Origin: Phoenix dactylifera
Lineage: Eukaryota > Streptophyta > Magnoliopsida > Arecales > Arecaceae
Assembly: GCF_009389715.1 (NCBI RefSeq)
Contig: NC_052402.1
Span: forward strand, 17,690,147 to 17,754,146
Reading direction: 5' to 3'
Length of the DNA stretch: 64,000 bases
Position numbers and translations under genes: made by a program. Below, piece after piece: positions 44,761 to 55,362 of the stretch. How positions within the stretch are numbered: position 1 is the stretch's first letter; the number at the start of each line of letters is the position of its first letter. The notes under the pieces were generated by a model. It made no database searches and was not told the DNA's origin. It was given only the letters and a program-made list of their open reading frames with translations.

Positions 44761-46343
44761 ACTCTAGAATATGTCATTTTATTGTTGGTCAACTAAACAT
44801 GCAAAAGCCACTTTTTCAAGTATCATATAACTAAGCATTAGTTTTATTGAAAAAATATTTCAGTGAGGAGAACTTCTTTCCACAAATTAAATGAGTTCGT
44901 CTTGATCCAATCAGGCCAATTAAATGGAGGGGTAAAAGTTTCCAAAATTACGTACAGTGGATGCAAACAAAAATAATACTTTAAAAAGTGTCGGCTTTGC
45001 ATGAATGTAATCATGGAAATTTTTTCATAATTTATGATAATTTTTACTAGAAGGAGGTATTTATAGGAAAATTATAGGTAGTGCAACCTCATCCAAGCTC
45101 TTGCATGATACCTAGTTGAGGCTTATATGTTCGAACAAAACCTGTCTCTCCCAATATTTTGCCTTTTTTTATTTACTTTCTGAAAGAGCACCATGCAACC
45201 TTCCACCAATATTTATATTTTGCTCTTTTCTTTTAATGTAGTTTCTGAAAGAGCACCGTGCAACTTTCCACCAATATTTGCATGCAATATGCTGAACAAA
45301 TCTCCCAATTTAGTTGTTCAATCTGGCCTATGACCGTCTTCAATTTGTGGTCTGTATAATTCTTGCTCCCGAGCGATGCAATAATGTGAGCAGCCTCCTG
45401 TGATGCCTAGATTTGCTGAAAGAATGTGAGCATGATTTCGTTTGCACGGTTCTTGATGTGGCCACTGCCAAAATTGTTCCCAGCTACTTTATCTGATACT
45501 TGTTTGCCCCTTTTGCGGCATCGTTGCCTATGAGGTTGATCACAAATTTGGAGCCTGGTTATGTTGTTGATGCAAATGTTGTATTTGACCAAACAGCATA
45601 TGTTGGGCACTAGAAGTCCTAGTGGTGCTTCTTTTGTTTTTCTTCTTCTCCTTCTCCTCCTCCTTGCACCTTTTGTTTGCATATAATAGTGTGCAAATGA
45701 GGCCAGTGTGCAAGATTGGCTTATGAAATAGAGGCAGTCCTCCTTCATAGCCTGACCTCTGACCAATCTTGATGAAATTAATATTTAAACAGTTTGCAGG
45801 TATGTCCACCAAGAGGCTAAACCAGGGGGGCTACTCGAACCGTTATTGTTGTTGTTTTTGGGAGAAAGCAGGGCTAAGCCTACCGTGGCCATTATGTTTA
45901 TTAATATAAACCATATAATAGATACAGTACAAGATAAGTCTCAGTTTCAAAAAGGGCTCACTTTCATCAATAAAAATGCGTACTTATTCTCACGCACTTT
46001 CTGCTGTAAATCATCAGTCTACATATATTTACAAGCACTGTAGTTTATCATAAATACAAACAATTCATTTTTTGCTTTTTAAGAAGCAATCCATTTGCTA
46101 TCGCTGGCCAAGTACAAAAGAGTAACGGCCATCTGTTTGCACAAAAAGAGTAACATGGAGAGCTGGTGCGGCAGCAATGGACGGAGACCCTGAAACATTT
46201 TTCAGTAAATACTTTTTCAAAAAAAAAAATCCAGTAAATAGAAACATTCTTCTCTGCTCTAAATAATGCAGTTTTTTCTACAAAATAGGAAACAGAAAGT
46301 CGGTAAAGAGGGCGGTGTGATGGGCTGTACCTGTCTCAGTAGG
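44761..46343. other. Intergenic, short direct repeat
   Basis: A ~37-bp sequence (core TTCTGAAAGAGCACC, CTTTCCACCAATATTT) occurs at about 45178-45214 and again at 45241-45277. Otherwise there are only short low-complexity ORFs. The right part is 3' flank of the NBS-LRR gene. Confidence 0.5.
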
Positions 46344-49300
46344 CTACGAAATCACATTATGCGACTTTTTCATCATTTGCCTGTGCCTTCGCAATTGCTC
46401 TGTCAACACCGGATGACAACTTTGGAAATATAACTTTTCTAGGGATGAAGGCAGGCCCTTTTCTGGCAGCGAGCGGATCTCAGGGCAATTTATTATCTCC
46501 AAAACTCGGAGGGTGGAAAGGCTATGCAACAACTCTGTTGGCAGGGACTGAAGATTGTTGCAATTTACAAGGCGTAGCCATCTGAGAGATTTGAGTCCTT
46601 GCAACCACAATTGCTCCTCTCCAGCGAACAATATGACTTGAGTTGAGTCAACGATTGTGAGTGATTCAAGGGAGGCTGGGGTGATTGTGGAGAACAGCAC
46701 TTTGACCAGAGCAGTGTCGTCGATGCACAGGAAGCGAAGACGTGCCGAACCCTCGCCATGCTCTTCCTCATTTGCCAATACCGTGAGCCGAGGACATCTT
46801 CCTATACTCAAAAAATCAAGAGATCTGAGAGCTCGTAAGTCCCCTAGGGACCTCAGTTCTCCGCAGTCCCGAATATTCAAACTTGTGAGAGCAATCATGT
46901 GACCGAGCACTTCTCCTGGAAGAGATGTTATGTGTGGGCAGCGGTTTAACTCCAATGAGGTAAGAGAGGTGAGATTGTGCAGGCAGCCGGGTAGTGACTC
47001 ATCCAGATGACCACATGAATCCAATGCAAGCCATCGGATAGAAGAGGGAAGGATCAATTGCACTGGGGACGGGAGCAAGGGACAGTCCATGATTGTCAAA
47101 TACTCGAGGGAGAGAAAATCTTTAAACCTCTCCATTGGCAACCGCACAACCTTCTGACAGCCAAAAATACTCAAGTCCCTGATAGCCGGCAGGTGGTGTG
47201 ACAACAGCCATTGTTCCAGATTTACCAGGTTTGGACAATGCAAGATACGCATGCAAGAAATTGAAGAGGTCCTACTGCTGCTTCTGCTGCGCTCTGTCAT
47301 ACTGCTCTCATCAGTAAAACCATAGTCTCCGTCCCATGCTTCTGGGAGCATATTTATTCCCACATTCTCTAGGGACAAATTTCTGAGAGAGGGAGGGAGG
47401 GAGGCTAAACCCCTTAGCATGGGACAGTTCAGGATACAGAGTTTAAGCAGTCGAGGAAACATCTGGATACCTTCAATTCTGAACCATTCTTCCCATTCCG
47501 GCATGTCTGAAATCTCCAGCTCTTTCAGCAACAAGAATCCTTGGACCTCTGGAGAGCCAAAGAATTCATGACCAACTTGCTTCACCGCATGCATATTTTT
47601 GATGCACAGAATCTCGAGGGATGGCAACTGTCCAAGAGATGGCAGTTGCCCGCAACTTTGGATATTTTCTAGGCAAATAGCTTTCAAATATTTGAGCGAT
47701 TGTGGCTCCAGCCAACTTGGAAATCGGACACCACCATAGTTTCTGATTTCCAACCTTCGGAGATTGGAATGCGGTTTGAGGCCTTCAAGTACATCATCGT
47801 TCCCTGAGCTGGTGCCTCTATCAATATTCCATATCAAGGCCAATTCATCAAGGTACTGTTTATTATTCAGCTTAGCCTGACTGGCCTCTTCCTCACTTTC
47901 GATGCTCTCAAGATTTTTAATGCAAATTCTTCCATGAAGCTGTATCATGTCCTTTAATTCTTCAATCTTGTGCCCTCTCTGCTTTACAACTTTGAATACC
48001 CGCAACTCTTGGAGATATGTTAACTTGCTGATATCAGCCATCTTACAAATTGTCTCCTCATCTGCTTTAAGCTGCCTCAATTTAACTAGGTTGGTCATGC
48101 GTGTAGGAAAATTTTCAATTGGGCAGCCAGATATATTTAACACCTGAAGATTGTAAAGGTTACACAGTGATTCAGGCAACCTTCGAATTCTGGTGAAAGA
48201 GATATCAAGGTATCGAAGATGTTTTAAATTGCCAATACTTTCAGGCAACTCTTTGATCCGACAATTCCTGAATTTCAACACACGGATCTTTGTTGACGCT
48301 GTGAACAAGCAATCAAGCACAGACCAAAATTTTGTATAATACAAATTCTTGAAGACAAGGGTGCGTAGATTCTTACAATTGGCAAAGTTACTCAACTTCA
48401 GATTCAGAGTATTTATTGATAGGTGTCGGAGCCTGCTGGGGATTTCCTGCCACTTGCCATCTTCTATTCTTAGATGTTCATCTACTGAGACAGATTGAAC
48501 CAGATCATGTATCAAATCATGCATCACATATACATCCTCCCATTTATGCTGAAAGAAAGATCTGTCAAGCAAATCATGGAAGAACTCACTCCCTACCTCT
48601 TCAATCCGCACATTTCCTTGAGGTACAATGAAGCCTTGTGCCATCCAGACTTGGACTAGCCCGTCTTTTGTGTATGCGTAATCTTTAGGAAATATAGAAC
48701 AATATGCAACACATTGCTTCAGATATCCAGGCAGGTATTGATAGCTCAACTGTAGGACTGGTATAATGTCATCTTCACGTTGTTTTAGTTCCCATATTTC
48801 ACTGTTCATGATGGTCCTCCAGTGCCTCTCATCCCAGTCTAAATTCAATAGGCCTCCTAGCGTCTTTGCTGCAAGTGGAGATCCCTTCAGCCTATCAGCA
48901 ATCTTCCTACCAATAGCTTCCAACTCAAGATGTTCTTTGGGGTTCTGAGAACCAAATGCAAGTCTACTGAAAAATTCCCAATAGGCATCATTTGGTAAAC
49001 CCTCTAAGAAGACTGCCTCCATTGTGCCCATCATCTTTGCTACCTTTTGAGATCTAGTTGTTACCAAGATCTTGCTTCCCTGCAGCCCGGACCTTAATGG
49101 AGCACACAGAAGATCCCATTCGTTGCGGTCATCATTCCAGATGTCATCAAGGACGAGCAGGAATCTCTTTGACATTATCTTCTCCTTAAGGATCTCTTGG
49201 AGACAATTCAAATTTTGGTGATCAGAGAGTCTCTCCCGGGTAACAGACTCTATTATCTCTTTAGTTAGCCTTTTCACATCAAAATTATCAAACACGCAAA

Positions 49301-50057
49301 CCCAAATCTTTAAATCAAAATAATCATTTAGCTTCGGATCATTGTAAATGTGTTGGGCAAGAGTAGTTTTTCCGATCCCTCCGATACCGACCACTGGCAC
49401 AATAGAAATACTATCTTTCTTTTGTCTCTTTGAACAAACACGGATAGGATCATCACCGGATTCAGTTGCATCTGGCGAATTTAACAGCAGTTTTATCACC
49501 TTTTCTTTTTCTTTTTCTCGCCCAAACACTTCGGGTTCAGTTAAGAATGAGCTCGTCTCTCGTCTCGCCGATCTCTGATATTTTTTTCCTTCATCATCTA
49601 AATCTAGGAGTCTGATGACTTTTTCCATATCATCAGCAATGCTATCTAACCTCCCCATAACCTCCCTCACTTTAGCCACAGCATCACCGTCACGATTGAA
49701 CACATTTCTGGCAAGTGTAAGAGAAGGAAATAAGAAGGTACCTCTCTGATTTTCTTGGCTTTCAGCCTTTTGCTGCAGGACTTGGTATTTGAATTTGTCC
49801 AGTAAGTCTTCGGCATCGTAGGCAGCATCTTTGAGTACTTGGAGGATTTGGGCAAGGTTGTCATCTTTGGTGCGCTTCTTCTCCGCGATGCCAAGGATGA
49901 AGCGTGTCCGTGCTAGGGTAGCTTGCAGCCTCATGAGGTCATCCTGAAGCCCCGAGTGGCGCCCGAACTGCTGGATGACATCGGAGATCACCAGGCCGGC
50001 CAAGTTGTCCAGTACGGCGGAAGTGATGGATCCTCCAACTGATCGCAGTGCCTCCAT
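46344..50057 (-). CDS. CC-NBS-LRR (CNL) disease-resistance-type protein
   Basis: This is an intact single-exon gene of 1,237 codons. The frame is open 49 codons further upstream, but those residues are low-complexity and partly encoded by a GA microsatellite, so I take MEALRSVGG at 50057 as the start. Domains by residue: Rx-type coiled coil (about 10-150, with the EDVID-like block DAEDLLDKFKY at 81-91), P-loop GIGGIGKTT (224-232), RNBS-A (about 247-260), kinase-2 LLVLDDIWND (300-309), RNBS-B SKILVTTR (328-335), GLPL-type GSPLAAK (392-398), RNBS-D CSIFPKDY (453-460), and MHD in VMHDLIHDLV (511-520). Irregular leucine-rich repeats follow from about 535 to the end. The MHD and P-loop residues are intact. 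Such proteins are cytoplasmic immune receptors switched by ADP/ATP exchange. It resembles RGA/R1-like CNLs; the ligand cannot be inferred. Confidence 0.93.
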   Translation of the reverse strand: MEALRSVGGSITSAVLDNLAGLVISDVIQQFGRHSGLQDDLMRLQATLARTRFILGIAEKKRTKDDNLAQILQVLKDAAYDAEDLLDKFKYQVLQQKAESQENQRGTFLFPSLTLARNVFNRDGDAVAKVREVMGRLDSIADDMEKVIRLLDLDDEGKKYQRSARRETSSFLTEPEVFGREKEKEKVIKLLLNSPDATESGDDPIRVCSKRQKKDSISIVPVVGIGGIGKTTLAQHIYNDPKLNDYFDLKIWVCVFDNFDVKRLTKEIIESVTRERLSDHQNLNCLQEILKEKIMSKRFLLVLDDIWNDDRNEWDLLCAPLRSGLQGSKILVTTRSQKVAKMMGTMEAVFLEGLPNDAYWEFFSRLAFGSQNPKEHLELEAIGRKIADRLKGSPLAAKTLGGLLNLDWDERHWRTIMNSEIWELKQREDDIIPVLQLSYQYLPGYLKQCVAYCSIFPKDYAYTKDGLVQVWMAQGFIVPQGNVRIEEVGSEFFHDLLDRSFFQHKWEDVYVMHDLIHDLVQSVSVDEHLRIEDGKWQEIPSRLRHLSINTLNLKLSNFANCKNLRTLVFKNLYYTKFWSVLDCLFTASTKIRVLKFRNCRIKELPESIGNLKHLRYLDISFTRIRRLPESLCNLYNLQVLNISGCPIENFPTRMTNLVKLRQLKADEETICKMADISKLTYLQELRVFKVVKQRGHKIEELKDMIQLHGRICIKNLESIESEEEASQAKLNNKQYLDELALIWNIDRGTSSGNDDVLEGLKPHSNLRRLEIRNYGGVRFPSWLEPQSLKYLKAICLENIQSCGQLPSLGQLPSLEILCIKNMHAVKQVGHEFFGSPEVQGFLLLKELEISDMPEWEEWFRIEGIQMFPRLLKLCILNCPMLRGLASLPPSLRNLSLENVGINMLPEAWDGDYGFTDESSMTERSRSSSRTSSISCMRILHCPNLVNLEQWLLSHHLPAIRDLSIFGCQKVVRLPMERFKDFLSLEYLTIMDCPLLPSPVQLILPSSIRWLALDSCGHLDESLPGCLHNLTSLTSLELNRCPHITSLPGEVLGHMIALTSLNIRDCGELRSLGDLRALRSLDFLSIGRCPRLTVLANEEEHGEGSARLRFLCIDDTALVKVLFSTITPASLESLTIVDSTQVILFAGEEQLWLQGLKSLRWLRLVNCNNLQSLPTELLHSLSTLRVLEIINCPEIRSLPEKGLPSSLEKLYFQSCHPVLTEQLRRHRQMMKKSHNVIS

Positions 50058-50089
50058 ATCGATCGGTGGACAAAAGCACCTCCTACAGA

Positions 50090-50112
50090 AGAGAGAGAGA
50101 GAGAGAGAGAGA
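50090..50112. repeat. (GA)n microsatellite in NBS-LRR 5' leader
   Basis: About 11 GA units lie 33 bp upstream of the start codon. On the transcribed strand it is a CT tract in the probable 5' UTR. It is likely length-polymorphic. Confidence 0.9.
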
Positions 50113-50833
50113 TTTTCTCCAGGAAATATACTTGCTTTTCTGGGATGGCTGGTGTATGTGGCCTCAATTATTGGGAAGTTGATCGCTGGTGTGCTTCGCC
50201 TCAATTATTGAGAAGTTAGTGGAGAGCTTCCGGTAGGTTTGACAATGGGTGGAAAGACAGGATAATCTCTATTTTAGAAAGGCAGGAGATCAGATAATGT
50301 TCAACTTTTTTTCTCTCTCTTATTGTCAAGCAAGAAAGTGACTGGTTTACTTATCGTACAAGTTGTCTATATATAATGTTAAAAAAACAATGACAGAGTG
50401 GTGGGCATCAAGCTGAAGTGGTCAAAAATAAATATCTTACATAGATAGAGGGATCTGCCAATGAAGAGCCTCCGGTTCAATCAGTGGATTTGGCATGATT
50501 CAAGAAACAATATTTGAAATAGGCACCTTTAACTGTTTTGAAAAGGTTCAAATCTTCTACATAAGCATATCTAGAAATACCAACAGCTGCACGCCTTTGA
50601 TGCAAACTCGACTACACCCCAAAGGTTCCACCTCTCGTCCAAGTGGGCGTGTATAGTTCAAGAAATGCTTCACGGGACCACTCAATTCGGTGTAATACGC
50701 AGGGTTGCCACGGAGATCGGTATACTTGGTGGGGAATAAAGTGGCATCCCAAAATAATATTTTAGAGGGACATGGAAGTGGTTCCTTGTAAATTTGGCAG
50801 ATATAGAGAGACTTCTGCTGCTGACGCAGAGTC

Positions 50834-50864
<31 letters not shown>

Positions 50865-51743
50865 TATTCATACAAAAATAATGTTTTGTAAAAATATAAA
50901 TTAAATATTAATTTTAAAAAAAATTATGCAAATTTTAATATTTAGAAAGATATTTATACAATTTTTTTTTTTTTTGAAGATGCCGCTTATGGGTGTGAGG
51001 AGCATATCTTGTTCCTCTTCCTATATTGTAACAAGGTGCCGGCATCAAAAAATAATGGCCTCATTATCCTGTTAGTCATGTTATTATTAGCCTTTAAAGT
51101 TTGAACAGTTTAACATAAAAACCCATCAAATCATTCATTCAATGAAAAAAGAAAAAAAAAAAAAAGAAGGGAAGAGAAGAAACCTGAAAAATAGGAGAGA
51201 GAACAGAAAGCAGATCGACCATTGGGCCGTCCTGGCCCAGCTTTTTTATGTCTTGACTAGAGGCTTGCATGATTCAGGGATATTTTTAAAATCGAACCAA
51301 CTTCAATCAGTTTTCTAAAACCAAAACTAAAACAAAATTGACCTTATGTGAAAACTGATTCAAACTGACTCGAAAAATTCATTTCGTTCAGTTTATCGGG
51401 TTTGCTACAACATCATCCCCCGAGTTTGCTAGAACATCATCCCCTCTTCGAAAAGGAGCGGTGATGAGGATGATGGGGGAGGAAAGGAGAATATGCAATT
51501 ATAGAGGAATAAGTTTGCTACAGTGTGATCTACCTGTGCTCGAGAGTCTCTTCAACATGGAGGCAGAAACCCCCACCAAGTGCCAATTCTCCTTCGGCTT
51601 ATCGCCTCTAGCTCCATCATCCTCAAATGGAGAATCCTAGCTGTCAATTACATGAGGCTTCCGCCTCCACCTTCTCTGAACAAACCGAATGATAACCAAA
51701 GAGCGGGAGACTGTGGGATTGAAACATGAATCTACTCATCTTA
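50113..51743. other. Intergenic, promoter side of NBS-LRR
   Basis: No gene was recognised. It contains an (AT)n tract at about 50833-50858 and a poly-T run near 50960-50974. The sequence left of about 50400 should hold the NBS-LRR promoter on the minus strand, but no clear TATA box is assigned. Confidence 0.5.
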
Positions 51744-51907
51744 GTGATTGATTGAAGGAAGAAAGAATTGCAAAACCCTAATTTTTGAAAGGTGGAATGG
51801 GGATTGAGGAGTAGAAAAAGTGATTGATTGAAGGAAGAAAGAATTGCAAAACCCTAATTTTTGAAAGGTGGAATGGGGCTTGAGGAGTAGAAAAGGTGGA
51901 ATGGGGA
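51744..51907. repeat. 76-bp tandem repeat, two copies and a partial third
   Basis: Near-identical units start at 51744 and 51820 (core GTGATTGATTGAAGGAAG, CAAAACCCTAATTTTTG, GGTGGAATGGGG), followed by a shorter third piece at 51893-51907. Frames through it are shadows. Confidence 0.85.
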
Positions 51908-52404
51908 TCAAAGAAAAAGGCTGTAGGAGAGATCTTGAATTTGATGAAGCAGAGCTTGTTGACGTCCAATGAGACATTGCCAAATATATTGAGAGGAGTG
52001 CCTCCTTCGGGCCTCCACTGACAATGCGAAAGGGACCAAGCAACAAAGAGAGTGGACGAAGGGGGATCTTGAGTGGCGGATGGGTAGAGTGTAAGGAAGT
52101 CTTAGGAGAGGCAAGAAAAGGACCGAAGGATTGGAGATGGCTAGGACTCGTAGTAAACTGAACAACTGAAGTAGGTGAACCACTTTACATCGCAGCCAGC
52201 AGGTGATTCACACCCCTAGTCTTAATGATGGCTAATTCACAGACGAGCCAGCACGGCAGTAATTGTATCGCAGCAGGACTCAACAGGATTTGTCCAATAA
52301 CAAGGGCCATGACGTGGTGACAGAACTCTGAGTTCAAGTTTGGCCGATTCTATGCCTTGAAAATGGAATGATCCTTCAAAAGGAGAGGGGCAGGTTATCA
52401 AAAC

Positions 52405-53598
52405 TAGAGATGGGCATTGGGCCGGGCCGCCTATGGCCCGGCACGGCTCGGCACGAAGCGGGCCGTGCCTAGCACGGCTCATAAAAGGGGGCCAGGCTGG
52501 GTTAAGAATTTTTGACCCGCGGGCCGAGCCCGGCACGGCCCATAAGGGCCTGGGCTGGCACGATTCGTGGGCCAAATCTGACACGGCCGTGGGCCAGCCC
52601 GGAACGGCCCTCCCCTCTCCTTCCCTCTTGTCCGATATATCGAAAAGAGATCGCTGAGCGTTCCTCCCCCGATTCATGATCGATGATGGCCTCGGCCGTG
52701 GTAAACAACGTTGGAGTGTCGCCGGAGGGCTTACTTGACTGCCCGCCGGCGTCCTACTCCCCCTACGGCTGGCTCAGCCCTCGGATCTCGCTCAGCCGCG
52801 ACCACGCTAACGGCGACCAGCCCGCCCCTGCCTCCGCCGCCGCCCTGGCGGTGCCTTCCTGTAACCCGTTGGAAGAGCTGGAGACTGCCAGCAATGACCT
52901 GGTCGACTTCGAGTTCCGGCTGGACGATCCTGTCGCCATGCTCCCCGCTGACGAGCTCTTCTCTGACGGGAAGCTGGTCCCCCTGCAGCCGTCGCCGACG
53001 GCGTCAAAGCTGCCTGATGAGTCCTCCTCCGAGATCCGGTCGCCCGAGCCGCTGAAGTCGTGGCGGAGGGCGGAGAACGCCTCTGGATTGGACCCCTACA
53101 TCTTCTCTCCCAAGGCGCCACGGTGTTCCAGCCGGTGGAGGGAGCTACTCGGCCTCAAGAAGGCACAAACCCCGAAGCCCGATTCCCGGAAGCCCGTCGT
53201 CGCCGCTTCCAAAACCCGAACCCCAAATCTCTGAAGCCTTTGCTCCATCGGAATCCAAGATCGCGGCCAGCGGACTTGTCCTTGAGCCTCCCACTGCTCC
53301 ACGACTTGGACACCGAGTCGGTATCCATCTCCTCCCGGCTATCCGTTTCCTCCTCCGGTCCCGACCACGAGGACCTCCCCAGGATCTCTCTCGACTCCGA
53401 GAAACCGGCGGCCCAGATCCCGTCTCGTGCCGGGCACGGCCCGCTACCCCACGGGCCTAGGGCCGTGCCGGGCTTAGCCTTTAGGTTAAGCGGGCCGTGC
53501 CAGGCACAACCCATTTAGTAACAAGCCGGGCCAGGCACGGCCCGTTTGGTCTGTGGCCCGGTGGGCTTGAGCCCGGCACGGCCCAATACCAATCTCTA
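52405..53598. mobile_element. Non-autonomous hAT-like DNA transposon carrying a host gene fragment
   Basis: The ends are inverted repeats. The left starts TAGAGATGGGCATTGGG, and the right, read inward on the other strand, starts TAGAGATTGGTATTGGG. Both run into ~200 bp of sub-terminal repeats of GGCACGG/CCGTGCC words. This end type (TAGRGATGG..ATYGGGC) is known from plant hAT elements. The flanking octamers ATCAAAAC and ATTGTAAC agree at 5 of 8 positions, compatible with an old 8-bp TSD but not proof. There is no transposase. The interior (about 52680-53424) is a DUF1645-like gene. Confidence 0.65.
52683..53424 (+). pseudogene. Captured DUF1645-family gene fragment
   Basis: The frame from ATG at 52683 or 52686 reads a plant DUF1645-like protein. 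It has a DFEFRL motif, LPADELFSDGKLVPLQ (about residues 85-101), then SSRWRELLGLKK (about 148-159). The frame ends at TGA 53232-53234. The homologous continuation (KSLKPLLHRN, SLSLPLLHDLDTESVSISSR, GPDHEDLPRISLDSEKP) is in another frame from about 53214, so a one-base loss in the AAAA run near 53209-53212 is the likely lesion. The coding similarity stops abruptly at about 53424, where the transposon's repeat arm begins. Intact members are small plant proteins of poorly known, partly stress-related function. The high GC of this piece contrasts with its surroundings. Confidence 0.65.
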
Positions 53599-55362
53599 AT
53601 TGTAACCTCCAATGAATGGTGAGTGCAGAGAGGGAGATATCATATAGTGAAGAGATCCGATGGCAGTGGTCTGATTACAAAATTTCACATCCAACTGAAA
53701 TCAATAAACTGCAGATCGCCCATGAAAATCAAGCACTCCCGCAATTAGCAAAGAAGATTATCAGAATATGCTTATTAGTTATAAGACAATGGTCACCGAC
53801 AACTGTTGGCTCACCTGGTTGGCACCCCTCTCTCACAAGAGCTCACCATAGGTTCAAGGTTCTAAGTGGTGGTATATTACCTCTGTATCGGTCACACAAA
53901 AAAAAGTCAATGATTTTTCTCTTAAGTCATACAAGAGCAAAACAAAATCTTTTAGCTTTATTGGACCAACCAAAATTAACTACATGCAGATAATTCATTA
54001 AAGTCTAAAGTATTCTTAAAGTCGATTAGCCAAGAAGATATTAACACTATGCTCAAGTAACTAAATGCTAATAGTTAGTAATTCCTAAATATAGTTATCA
54101 AGTGCATGATAGAATTTAACAACAATATCAAACAATTAAGTTGAAAAAGATTACAGATCAAGATATTAGTATAGCAAGGTGCAGCATATTCTCCTAACAA
54201 TTTCAAAGCTACAGAGTTTGGACCATAAACTAACTATAAGGACGCAAAGTGGTACAATGGCAAGCATAAAGGCTAACCAATGCATGACAATAAATAGGTC
54301 TTACAAGAGTAAATGCATTTAGATGAGGACTAAGAGTAAGAACCAGTTAGAATATGCCAAACAAAGACAAAACACAATGTTGCTGTGCCATGTTTGAAGA
54401 GCATTCCAGGTGATGCATTCAAATTTTGTATGAAGCTCATTTACTGATATTCCATATGCCAGCCACAAGTACTAGATATACAGAGCCAGGTATTCCACTA
54501 GTTGCACCACAGTCCAGTACAGCAAACCATTAGCATACTGCAGATTTCTAGAGACTAATCACGAGTTCGGAGCTTTGTTTCCTTCAGAAAAACAATAATG
54601 TTAAAAAAGAACTAGCAAAATAAAACTAAGATGCAAACAAACTGCAAACTAAAATAAGCCATGAGAGGAATAGGATCTGAAGAGAAGCTCAGTAAAGGCA
54701 ATCATAGTCGAGAAGAAAAGCCAATGTTAAACATAAGATCAGTTTCTTCAGATGGAATAATTTACAACAGTAACATATGTCCTCTCCCATTCTTGTGAGA
54801 AAATGGGACCGGGATAGGGTCAGGACTCCGAAACCTATCCATACAGAGAAAGAAGAAGAAAAAGGAAGAAAGGAAGGAAGGAAGGACGAAAAAAGAAGGA
54901 AGAAGTGAAAAAATGAAGAAGAAACAAAGAAGAAAGGAAAGAGAAAGAAGAAACGGAAAGAAAGAAGAAAAAGAAGAGATAGCAAAAAGAAAGAAGAAAA
55001 AGGAAAGAAAGAAAAGTAAGGAAAAAAAAAAGGGAAGGAAAGAGGAGGAAAAGAAAGAAAAAGGAGAAACCAGAATACTCCTGTCCCACAGGATTTAAAA
55101 CGTTGATTCATCAATCTAGAAATCAAACTACGTCACTGAACAGGCTTTCACTGCAAGAAAAATATTCCAGAAGGATCTCCTTACATATCAATACATGATA
55201 ACCAGTTCCTATTGACCTTTGACAGCCAGAATGATTTCCATCCTTTTATGTATGATCATATTCCATCTAATTCTATACAGACTTGGCTTTACATCCGATG
55301 GTGCTGTGTATGATATTCAAGGCTAACAAGCTGTTCAGCAGAACTTTCTCCACATTTTAGCA
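53599..55362. other. Intergenic, 3' flank of PPR gene, with A/G-rich tract
   Basis: No gene is seen. At 54843-55075 the plus strand is almost purely purine (GAAA/GAAG repeats). It gives meaningless Lys/Glu-rich or Phe/Ser-rich frames on the two strands. Confidence 0.6.

Noticed and set aside
45407-45812. Overlapping minus-strand ORFs of 90-119 codons
   Set aside because: Two frames open at once with unlike composition, Arg/Lys run from a CTT/CTC repeat, no recognisable domain or splice context.
50058-50204. Upstream in-frame start of the NBS-LRR ORF at 50204
   Set aside because: The extra 49 residues are low-complexity, partly encoded by a GA microsatellite, and CNL proteins typically begin close to the coiled coil; 50057 is preferred.
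54689-55126. Phe/Ser-rich minus-strand ORFs and Lys/Glu-rich plus-strand ORF
   Set aside because: Both read the same purine-rich simple-sequence tract; no domain.
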